64,000 nt of DNA, from the NCBI RefSeq assembly GCF_013283875.1, contig NZ_CP054139.1, positions 5,828,001-5,892,000 on the forward strand, read 5' to 3'. Origin of the DNA: Mucilaginibacter mali. Its GTDB lineage: Bacteria; Bacteroidota; Bacteroidia; Sphingobacteriales; Sphingobacteriaceae. The notes below the pieces were generated by a model. It was given only the letters and a program-made list of their open reading frames with translations. It was not told the DNA's origin and did not search any database. This document shows positions 1 to 6,500 of this stretch, piece by piece (the stretch's first letter is position 1; each line of letters begins with the position of its first letter). A program made the translations under genes and the position numbers.

Positions 1-79
1 GCGCGGTATGCCAGGTGGTGATCCGCTGGTCAGCAGCCAACTTTTTAAATGCTTTCCTTAATGATGGGATAGCTGCCAT
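1..79 (-). CDS. Partial small winged-helix-like protein, N-terminus only
   Basis: The minus strand has an ATG at 79 and stays open to the left edge (26 codons). The visible part includes a basic LRKAFKKLAA stretch followed by QRITTWHTA. This resembles the N-terminal part of the protein at 372-668, which has FFEAIKTDGRITISHIGLY in the same position, so the two are probably paralogues on either side of the small HTH gene. Function unknown; a replication- or control-type winged helix is only a guess from the neighbour. The rest lies outside the window. Confidence 0.45.
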   Translation of the reverse strand, partial: MAAIPSLRKAFKKLAADQRITTWHTA

Positions 80-81
80 TG

Positions 82-375
82 TTATAGGAATTTAGGCATG
101 CCGTTTTCCAGCAGCTTGAGCAGGTCGTGGTAACGGTAATAATAAGTGCCGCCTATTTTGGAGAATTTTAACTGGCCGCTGATGCGCAGGTTTTGCAGCG
201 TTCCGTGCGACACTTTTAACAGTTTTTTGAGTTCCGCACTTTTCATCCACTCCTTGGGCTTTTCGGGAACTTCCCGGATGATCATTCTCAGGTCAGCCAG
301 CAATTCAATTTTAAAAGCCTGCAAATCCTCCTTGGTTATAATCTCTACACTCATCTCGCTTCTCTTTTCGTTCAA
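82..375 (-). CDS. Helix-turn-helix (excisionase/MerR-like) small protein
   Basis: A 97-residue cytoplasmic protein. The second half (about 43-92) has the layout of the HTH_17/excisionase-type DNA-binding fold common in Bacteroidota mobile elements: WMKSAELKKLLKVSHGTLQNLR, then a strand pair (LKFSKIGGTYYYR) and a final YHDLLKLL helix. The N-terminal 40 residues are probably a coiled region. The start overlaps the stop of the gene at 372-668 by 4 bp (ATGA), so the two are translationally coupled. Such proteins usually control excision or act as accessory DNA-binding factors of conjugative elements; the exact target cannot be seen. Confidence 0.75.
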   Translation of the reverse strand: MNEKRSEMSVEIITKEDLQAFKIELLADLRMIIREVPEKPKEWMKSAELKKLLKVSHGTLQNLRISGQLKFSKIGGTYYYRYHDLLKLLENGMPKFL

Positions 376-668
376 TTATTCCCGTCAAACCGCAGGTAGA
401 TCTTACTGCGGACATTTCGTTTGAAACACCGCTCATAGCGGATATACCCCAAATCATTCAGGTCATTCAGGCACTTGAAATAGGTCGCCCTCGCCGACAT
501 CCTCGCCAGTGTCATAATCTCGTGGCTGAAAGCCATTACCGGGTTTTGAAAATCCTGTTCCTGCCAGTACTGGAGCAGCACGGCGTATAAGCCGATGTGG
601 CTGATGGTGATCCGCCCGTCAGTTTTGATCGCTTCAAAAAATCCCGATAATGGCTTAAAGTTTTCCAA
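372..668 (-). CDS. Small winged-helix-like protein of a conjugative element
   Basis: A 98-residue protein of unknown function. Residues 15-35 (KTDGRITISHIGLYAVLLQYW) followed by a helix-turn-helix-like stretch (IMTLARMSARATYFKCLNDLNDLGYIRYE) look like a DnaD/RepA-style winged helix, in which the YFKCLNDL helix would contact DNA. It ends in a basic strand (RNVRSKIYLRF). It lies between the LGFGE-type protein gene and the HTH gene, and overlaps the latter by 4 bp. The partial gene at the left edge seems to be a paralogue. A role in element copy or transfer control is inference. Confidence 0.6.
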   Translation of the reverse strand: MENFKPLSGFFEAIKTDGRITISHIGLYAVLLQYWQEQDFQNPVMAFSHEIMTLARMSARATYFKCLNDLNDLGYIRYERCFKRNVRSKIYLRFDGNN

Positions 669-681
669 TGTTTAAGAAAGC

Positions 682-1548
682 CTACACACGAACACCCTGC
701 CTGCGGCGCTGTTCTTGTTTTTGTTCCTGCCCTTCTTTCGCAACCTGGTTTTGCCCCTCACCTTGTTTTTCTTCCTGGGCACGGGCAATAGCCGCCCTTT
801 GCACTTCCTGCGGTGTCATTTCCGTTTTTTGCGTTTGATCGACCGCCTGCTTTTCTATTTTGCGTACCATCAGGATCTGCCCGTTGGTATCATAAAAATC
901 CAAACGCGCCATCTTCGGATTGGCTACCATTTTTGCCGGCATCTCATGTCCATCCCTGACCAGGATCACGTCCACCTTATTACCTCTTTCCAGCTTGGCA
1001 AGCAGCCTTTGTTTATCGTAGTTTTCCTCAATTCCCTTGATCGGGTATTTGCCTATTTCTTTCTGATGGTTCCAAAACATCGTTTTAGGTAAAAAATTCC
1101 CGTACTTGTCCGCATTCTTGAAATCCAATGCGCGCCAGCCGAAATAGGTTTCGCCCGTCGGCTTCATCCGCGTTTCACCGTTTTCCTCTTTTGGTGCCAC
1201 TTTAGGCTGCTCGCGGTAAGCCGCACGGCCATCCATCATGTTATAGCGCTCCTGCAGCGTGTAATTATATTCTTTCCCGTAGAAGAAGGTTTGTGTCAGG
1301 TCTTCCTTGCCCGGCTGCTTCAGGGTAACATCCGCCCGGTTAAAGAAAGTCATATCCTTATCCTTCTGGTCCCCTTTGGAAAAATGCAACACGGAACTGG
1401 TTTCATCCTGCCCAAACTTGCGAGTATGCGGCAGTGTAAACTCCGCCAGGTTCTGTTCCATTTTTACCCGCAGGGGCTTGGCGATCTCTTCGCCGAAACC
1501 CAGGTAAAACAATTGGTTCTTTACATAATCAAAACTTTGCTCATTCAT
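682..1548 (-). CDS. Conjugative-element cytoplasmic protein (LGFGE type, DUF4099/DUF3945-like)
   Basis: About 288 residues when started at the ATG at 1548. An upstream in-frame ATG at 1614 would add 22 residues and overlap the end of traM. The N-terminus has NQLFYLGFGEEIAKPL, a signature I associate with Bacteroidota mobile-element proteins annotated DUF4099 or DUF3945. The middle carries repeated aromatic and basic segments (YFGWRALDFKN, MFWNHQKEIGKYPIKG). The C-terminal 50 residues are Gln/Glu/Arg-rich and low in complexity. There is no signal peptide, so it acts in the cytoplasm. It lies directly downstream of traM, where CTnDOT-type elements carry traN, but it does not look like a TraN (DUF4138). 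Function unknown. Confidence 0.6.
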   Translation of the reverse strand: MNEQSFDYVKNQLFYLGFGEEIAKPLRVKMEQNLAEFTLPHTRKFGQDETSSVLHFSKGDQKDKDMTFFNRADVTLKQPGKEDLTQTFFYGKEYNYTLQERYNMMDGRAAYREQPKVAPKEENGETRMKPTGETYFGWRALDFKNADKYGNFLPKTMFWNHQKEIGKYPIKGIEENYDKQRLLAKLERGNKVDVILVRDGHEMPAKMVANPKMARLDFYDTNGQILMVRKIEKQAVDQTQKTEMTPQEVQRAAIARAQEEKQGEGQNQVAKEGQEQKQEQRRRQGVRV

Positions 1549-1603
1549 AGCTTTTAAATTTTTATGGTGATTACTCTGTTGTTTACAATGGTTAACCAGG
1601 TAC

Positions 1604-2713
1604 TTAGTGGGCATTCTTTACTTCCTGGTTGTCCCGCAGCAATAGCGTATGCCCGTCCTTGATCTTTCCTTTCACCCGCTTGATCTTTTTACTAAAAAGC
1701 CCTTTCGCGGTATTTAGCCCGGCAGTTGTTAACTGCGCCGTCACTGATGGGTCGAAACTCATGATATCCATATTTTGCACACCGCCCGTAGCACCATCAC
1801 GGAGCGCATCGCCGGTTACGGCTTCAGGCACGCTGATGCCCTCCAACCCATCGGTCTGATCAAAAACCGTCAGGTCGACCGGGTAGAAATTATAGCCCAC
1901 ATGAATGCTTTTAATGTTCAGCGTATAGCGTTGGTTGGACAGGTTACCGCTGCCGTAGATCCGTTGTCCTTTGGCGTAAAGCTGCCCGCCGAGGGTTACC
2001 GTGTCCGTCAGCTTCAGGCAGACGACCGTGCCCTGCACGATCTTTTGAGTGCCGTCCACCACTGCCGGGATGGCGCGGAATTTTTTAACGGCAGTGATGC
2101 TGCCCGTTTTTTCAATAGCCGCCTTGACACGTTCGGGATGTTGTATATCCAGGATCTTTTCCAGCAGCCCGTTCATTTGTTTGAGCTCCGGGTCTTCGGT
2201 AGTGACCGCTGGTTTCAACAGGGAATCAGGTATGGCCGACACCTGTTTTTTTACCGGCGGGTTGATAGGTTGCGGCTTATTTACCACGGACTGTAATTGC
2301 GCAAGCCGTTCACTGATGGCAGCCTCATTAGCTGCCGGGCTGCTGGCGTTCCCGCCATAACCACCAAAGGCGGGCTGATGAGGTGAAAAAGTACTGCCGG
2401 GGTAAGTTCCTGTAAGGTGGTTGACCGTATCAGCCTGAGTATAGGGATCGGCTTTGCGCAATTGCTGTTTCTTCAGCGAATCCGCCCGTGCCTGATCATA
2501 AAAACTCATTTTATCGCCGGTCTGGTCAGCCGCGATCATAGCAGATGGCAGTTTCAGGCTGAGGCCCTTATGGTCAGTGGCTTTGGCCTGTTCGGGCCGG
2601 CCGCCGCCGAGCGCCCAAAATAAAAGCGTGGTAAAACAAAAGACGATGGGCGGCAAGGCCAGGAGGAATTGGCGCTTGCGCTTATCCTGTAAACTGATAG
2701 TGTTTGTTTTCAT
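1604..2713 (-). CDS. traM: Conjugative transposon protein TraM (VirB10-like)
   Basis: A 369-residue protein matching the Bacteroidota TraM family by layout and by its place after TraK. It has a basic N-terminus (DKRKRQ), one membrane span at about 16-37 (FLLALPPIVFCFTTLLFWAL), a long Pro/Gln-rich periplasmic linker, and a conserved C-terminal beta-domain from about 215 (AVVDGTQKIVQGTVVCLKL, then GQRIYGSGNL). TraM is thought to be the VirB10-like scaffold linking inner and outer membranes of the mating channel. It starts 12 bp after traK. The usual downstream partner TraN is not seen. Confidence 0.9.
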   Translation of the reverse strand: MKTNTISLQDKRKRQFLLALPPIVFCFTTLLFWALGGGRPEQAKATDHKGLSLKLPSAMIAADQTGDKMSFYDQARADSLKKQQLRKADPYTQADTVNHLTGTYPGSTFSPHQPAFGGYGGNASSPAANEAAISERLAQLQSVVNKPQPINPPVKKQVSAIPDSLLKPAVTTEDPELKQMNGLLEKILDIQHPERVKAAIEKTGSITAVKKFRAIPAVVDGTQKIVQGTVVCLKLTDTVTLGGQLYAKGQRIYGSGNLSNQRYTLNIKSIHVGYNFYPVDLTVFDQTDGLEGISVPEAVTGDALRDGATGGVQNMDIMSFDPSVTAQLTTAGLNTAKGLFSKKIKRVKGKIKDGHTLLLRDNQEVKNAH

Positions 2714-2725
2714 AATAATTATGGT

Positions 2726-3343
2726 TTAGTGATTGCTCACGGTTAATACTTTGTTTTCTATAGTCACCCAGTGCTCGATTAAAAAACCGAGCAGGTTATT
2801 ATCGCTGCGGCTGACCTCCCGGAGGTCACCCTCCGTGATGAGGCTTTGGCTGACGTTACTGGTGGCGCGGATCAAATGCAATGTGGCGTAGCAGCGGAAG
2901 TGATAAGGTGCATTGGGGGTATCCACCTGCACGCTGTCCACGTTAATGCGCTGGCTAATGTTACCGGCGATGATGCCGGAATAATAGCCGCTAACACTCA
3001 GGCTGTCATAAACCTTCTTAGCCGATCCGTCGGCGAGGTACAGTGCTTTGGTCAGGTTCTGTTTGATGACCTTATCATCAGGGTCAAGTGTAAAAAACGC
3101 TTCGTGAAAGGCGCGGACGTGGCCGCGCGCCTGCATGGGCAGGTAAGCACTTTTTTCGGCTGCTACGGCTGACCAGGCAGTATTTCCCGACAGGATATAA
3201 ACCTTGCTTTGCAGGGCGATAGATTCCTGTTTATTCTGCCAGGCCATAAAGCCGATGGTGATAAAGGCACCGACAACGATGGCAATGGTGAAGGCTCGGA
3301 CGTGCTGGAAAGCGGTTTCCAGGTTTTTCATTTTCTTGAACAT
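2726..3343 (-). CDS. traK: Conjugative transposon protein TraK (VirB8-like)
   Basis: A 205-residue bitopic membrane protein. It has a short cytoplasmic N-terminus (MFKKMKNLETAFQHVR), one membrane span at about 18-35, and a periplasmic domain with the family pattern YILSGNTAWSAVAAEK, HVRAFHEAFFTLDPDD and SGYYSGIIAGN. The TraK family is the VirB8-like assembly factor of CTnDOT-type conjugation machines. The gene sits between traJ and traM with gaps of 2 and 12 bp, so all three are almost certainly co-transcribed. Confidence 0.92.
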   Translation of the reverse strand: MFKKMKNLETAFQHVRAFTIAIVVGAFITIGFMAWQNKQESIALQSKVYILSGNTAWSAVAAEKSAYLPMQARGHVRAFHEAFFTLDPDDKVIKQNLTKALYLADGSAKKVYDSLSVSGYYSGIIAGNISQRINVDSVQVDTPNAPYHFRCYATLHLIRATSNVSQSLITEGDLREVSRSDNNLLGFLIEHWVTIENKVLTVSNH

Positions 3344-3345
3344 GG

Positions 3346-4476
3346 TTATTTGCTTTTTGGCGGGCTGCCCGACAGTTTACTTTTGTTAAAGTTTTGCGTG
3401 TTGCCCGAAGATTGATTGTTGGTTTGTTGACTGTTATTAATGTTGCCTTTGGTAAAACTCTGCATGACCGAGCCGCCGAAATAGCTGACCGCCATCGAAG
3501 CCAGCGCGCTGGTTTTATTAAACAGGGCGTGGCCGCCGACATTCATGATATAGTTGGCCACGCTTGGCACCGTGAAATAGCCGACGATACCAATGAGCAG
3601 GAAGATCAGGTAAGCCGTGCTGGTATTGCCGAATTCATTGCCGCCGAGGTTCCCGTTCTGGATATTGATGATCATGTTCTCCTGGACTTTGGCGATGATC
3701 GCCCCGAAGATATTCGCCACAGGCAGCCACATAAAGACATTCACGTAGCGCGCCAGCCATTGCTTCAGGCTATGCTGGAAGCCCTCGAAAATGCTCAGCC
3801 CGAAACAGAGCGGGCCGAGTATGGCCAGCACGATCAGCTTAAAAGTGCGGACGGTATCGAGGCAAAGCGCCGCCGCCTGGAAAAGCACGTTCAGCACTTC
3901 CGTGATAAATTTCCTTGCCCAGTTTTTGATACTCCAGCCGGAAAAAGCATCGGAGATCGGATTTGCAGTGGCTATATCGCCGCCTGAGCCATCCGGGTGA
4001 CTGTATTGATACCATTTGTCGGGATCGCTGTTCTGGTCATTAGGCGAGACTTCGGCCGCATCAGGTTTGCCGTCTGCCAACAGGCGGGCAATGGCCTGGT
4101 TGGTATTCGTCACCATCCCTTGGGTGGCAGTAACCACCGGCTGCAATACACCGTTGATCAGCCCCAGTACTGCCGGGAAAGCCAGGATGCAAAAACCGAT
4201 AGCGAAAGGGCGCAGTAAGGGATAAACGTCTACGGGTTCTGCCGCTGCCAAGTGTTTCCAGATCCGCGCGCCGATATACCACAGGGTAGCGAAACCGGCG
4301 ATCCCACGGGCGACCCCGATCATGCCGCTGCACAAGGGCAGCATCTGGTTGTAAAGCTGGTCGAGCATACCTTGCAAACTATGCAGGTCATCGGCGATAC
4401 CTTCCGCATGGGAAAATAGAGGCATAAACGTGGCGAGGATGGCTGCGAAAGCCACCTTATAAATCTTGTTTTTCAT
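3346..4476 (-). CDS. traJ: Conjugative transposon protein TraJ (VirB6-like)
   Basis: A 376-residue polytopic inner-membrane protein. Residues 1-24 form a signal peptide (ATFMPLFSHAEG end). At least five hydrophobic spans follow: GMIGVARGIAGFATLWYIGA, PFAIGFCILAFPAVLGLI, FKLIVLAILGPLCFGLSIF, NVFMWLPVANIFGAIIA and LIFLLIGIVGYFTVPSVA. The last 40 residues are Asn/Gln/Ser-rich. This matches TraJ, the VirB6-like channel component. It lies in the usual place between traI and traK. Confidence 0.9.
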   Translation of the reverse strand: MKNKIYKVAFAAILATFMPLFSHAEGIADDLHSLQGMLDQLYNQMLPLCSGMIGVARGIAGFATLWYIGARIWKHLAAAEPVDVYPLLRPFAIGFCILAFPAVLGLINGVLQPVVTATQGMVTNTNQAIARLLADGKPDAAEVSPNDQNSDPDKWYQYSHPDGSGGDIATANPISDAFSGWSIKNWARKFITEVLNVLFQAAALCLDTVRTFKLIVLAILGPLCFGLSIFEGFQHSLKQWLARYVNVFMWLPVANIFGAIIAKVQENMIINIQNGNLGGNEFGNTSTAYLIFLLIGIVGYFTVPSVANYIMNVGGHALFNKTSALASMAVSYFGGSVMQSFTKGNINNSQQTNNQSSGNTQNFNKSKLSGSPPKSK

Positions 4477-4479
4477 AGC

Positions 4480-5127
4480 TTATTCGTTTAAACCATAAAT
4501 GGATTTGATCCCCTGCCGGTCGGCCGTCCCCTGCGCCCGCTGCCAGCTGATCCGCGCGGCTTGGTCATTGAACTTGCGCAGGTAACTCAACTGGTTATGG
4601 CTCTCCATGTAGATGCGGTCAATGGCCGTCAGCCGTTCCGCATCACTCATGCGTAACCGGCTATCGGTGACGACCATCGACAGGTCATCCAGATTCTTCA
4701 GGCTTTGGCTCACCAGGTTATTGTAGATATTCATCATATAAGCCAGCTCATCCGGGCTAAAATGCTGATCCTGGCGAAAGGCACCGGAAGCACTTTTATA
4801 TTCCCTAACAAGTTGCGCCTGGTCATTGATAATATCGCTTACCCGCGGATATTTGCGGACAGCCGGGCTGACCAGGTAGAGGCCGTCCAGGAAAGCCTCC
4901 TGCAAACTGAAGTTGCCCTGGGCTACCCCTTTAACCGCGCCGTAGCCCTTGCTTAGCACGGTATAGCCGGTGTACATCTGGCCGAGGATGTTTTTCAGGC
5001 TGGCCAGTTTTTGATAGTCCAGCACCAGTTGCTGGATAACATCCGCCACGGACTGCGCCCGGCCGCTGAACGGTGCGCTTAGCGCAAGGCCAACGCACAA
5101 CAGGCTGGTTAAAATTGATTTCTTCAT
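4480..5127 (-). CDS. traI: TraI-like periplasmic conjugation protein, copy 3 (DUF4141-type)
   Basis: About 215 residues, exported by a signal peptide (cleavage near GRAQS). I chose the ATG at 5127 over the GTG at 5130 because AAGGAGAA lies 8 bases upstream, a good Shine-Dalgarno site for this phylum. The mature part is helical, with LRMSDAERLTAIDRIY and a C-terminal SIYGLNE. The pattern MTD/SDxER...IDR and the final LYG match CTnDOT TraI (DUF4141), a VirB5-like periplasmic factor. Databases sometimes label such proteins TerB-like; nothing here suggests tellurite resistance. It is the last of three tandem paralogues and precedes traJ by 3 bp. Confidence 0.75.
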   Translation of the reverse strand: MKKSILTSLLCVGLALSAPFSGRAQSVADVIQQLVLDYQKLASLKNILGQMYTGYTVLSKGYGAVKGVAQGNFSLQEAFLDGLYLVSPAVRKYPRVSDIINDQAQLVREYKSASGAFRQDQHFSPDELAYMMNIYNNLVSQSLKNLDDLSMVVTDSRLRMSDAERLTAIDRIYMESHNQLSYLRKFNDQAARISWQRAQGTADRQGIKSIYGLNE

Positions 5128-5153
5128 CACTATTCTCCTTCACTTTTTTAAGG

Positions 5154-5807
5154 TTATTGAATCCCGTAGAGCTTCTTAAGCTGGTCGTTGTCCTGCCGGT
5201 GCTGTTTCCGGTTCAGCGCCAGTTTGCGGCACTGGGCAGTAAATGACCCGGCAAAAGCATACTTATCTTTCATCCGGTCGTAAATTTTATCGAGCCTTTC
5301 CAGCCGCTGCGCATCGGTCAGTTGCAGTTTGCCCGGCGTAAGTACCAGCAGCAATTCGTCCATATCCAGCTGGCATTTGGCGGCCAGGTTATCCCGGACT
5401 TTTTGCAGGTAGGTCATTTCAGTTGTGGTCAATAGCTTTTGCTGCCGCTGCCAGTCGGCTTCGTCCGCAAATAGCTTTAAGGTTTGACTGTTAAGATCGG
5501 CAATGGCCTTGCCCTTCGGACTGTTTCGGATCAGCGGGTTCACCTGCTCCAGCGAACTGAGATAGGCGTTGTGCAAATGGAAAGTACCGTTCTTCAGGTC
5601 ATGCGCGGTATTCAGTCCCGTTTCGCTGACATGATAGGCGGTTTTCAATGCGCCGAGGTAGAGTTCGTATTGCGCGATCTGTGCGACCATGATCTTGCGC
5701 TGCTGCAACTGCTGGCTGAAAAAGCCACCTAAGAACTGCGCCTTTGCGTGAAAGCACCATAGGCCGGCAAGGAAAAAAATCAAAAGGGTTTTAAACATCG
5801 TTTTCAT
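5154..5807 (-). CDS. TraI-like periplasmic conjugation protein, copy 2
   Basis: 217 residues with a clear signal peptide (LLIFFLAGLWCFHAKAQF). The helical mature region repeats the family signature: LQLTDAQRLERLDKIYDRM about 60 residues before the end, then RQDNDQLKKLYGIQ. It is homologous to its two neighbours (4480-5127 and 5819-6499) but clearly diverged: it has Cys residues at positions where they lack them (KCQLDMDELL, TAQCRKL). It is probably a secreted component of the same conjugation channel. The division of labour between the three copies cannot be told from sequence. Confidence 0.7.
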   Translation of the reverse strand: MKTMFKTLLIFFLAGLWCFHAKAQFLGGFFSQQLQQRKIMVAQIAQYELYLGALKTAYHVSETGLNTAHDLKNGTFHLHNAYLSSLEQVNPLIRNSPKGKAIADLNSQTLKLFADEADWQRQQKLLTTTEMTYLQKVRDNLAAKCQLDMDELLLVLTPGKLQLTDAQRLERLDKIYDRMKDKYAFAGSFTAQCRKLALNRKQHRQDNDQLKKLYGIQ

Positions 5808-5818
5808 AGCGTGTTTAT

Positions 5819-6499
5819 TTAGTTGATCCCATAAAGTTGTTTCACGTTTTGCCGGTCCTGCGCATCTTTGGCGCGCAGCAAACTCAGGCCGGCGTTCTGC
5901 CGGTTAAACTGGCGCAGATGGTCGAGGTTGGTTTGCATGGCCTTGGCCGCCTCACTGATCTTTTGCAGGCGTTCGGCATCGTCCATCCGGGTGCTAAGGT
6001 CACTGACGACCAGCAGCAACTCATCGAGGTTGCGCAGGCTTTCCTGTAAAATACCGTTATAGATATTACCCATGTATTGCAATTCTGAGGCTGAAAAATG
6101 CGCGTCCCGGTGGAAAAGCGCGTTCGCCTGCTGGTATTCCACGACCAGTTGCTTTTGTTTGCTGATGATACTTTTGACTGCATCGTAATCCGCGATCAGT
6201 CCCCTGACCTTGTTGAGTTCCTGGTAATAACCGGTGTAGAGTTCTTTTTCCTTGCTCAGCCAATCGGAGATGCCGTTCAGGCTGGAGAGATGGAGCGAGT
6301 TCTCCAATTGCTGTTCTGCGTTTTGCAGCACCAGGGTCTGGTTTTGCAATTGCTGCACTTTCAGGTCGATGGCCACAATCACCTTTTTGATCACCCCGGT
6401 AACCAGGCTGACACCGGGGATCTGCGCTTTTACTTCTGTTCCGGTGAGGAAAAAAAACAAACAGATGATGACAGTTGGTGTTTTAATGGTTGTTCTCAT
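5819..6499 (-). CDS. TraI-like periplasmic conjugation protein, copy 1
   Basis: 226 residues when started at the ATG at 6499. That start lies 1 bp after the traG stop and is followed by a proper signal peptide (TPTVIICLFFFLTGTEVKAQ). The longer open frame to 6565 runs into traG and has no export signal at its end. The mature protein is almost wholly helical and has the signature STRMDDAERLQKISEA and the terminal KQLYGIN shared by the next two genes. It is inferred to be a periplasmic TraI/VirB5-like part of the mating apparatus, and is the first of three tandem copies. Confidence 0.75.
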   Translation of the reverse strand: MRTTIKTPTVIICLFFFLTGTEVKAQIPGVSLVTGVIKKVIVAIDLKVQQLQNQTLVLQNAEQQLENSLHLSSLNGISDWLSKEKELYTGYYQELNKVRGLIADYDAVKSIISKQKQLVVEYQQANALFHRDAHFSASELQYMGNIYNGILQESLRNLDELLLVVSDLSTRMDDAERLQKISEAAKAMQTNLDHLRQFNRQNAGLSLLRAKDAQDRQNVKQLYGIN

Positions 6500-6500
6500 A

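Noticed and set aside
2049..2360. Plus-strand frame in traM
   Set aside because: Shadow of traM; no start signal and no recognisable protein features.
4480..6499. Tellurite-resistance TerB function for the three tandem proteins
   Set aside because: They have signal peptides and TraI-like motifs and sit in a tra operon; a cytoplasmic TerB role does not fit.
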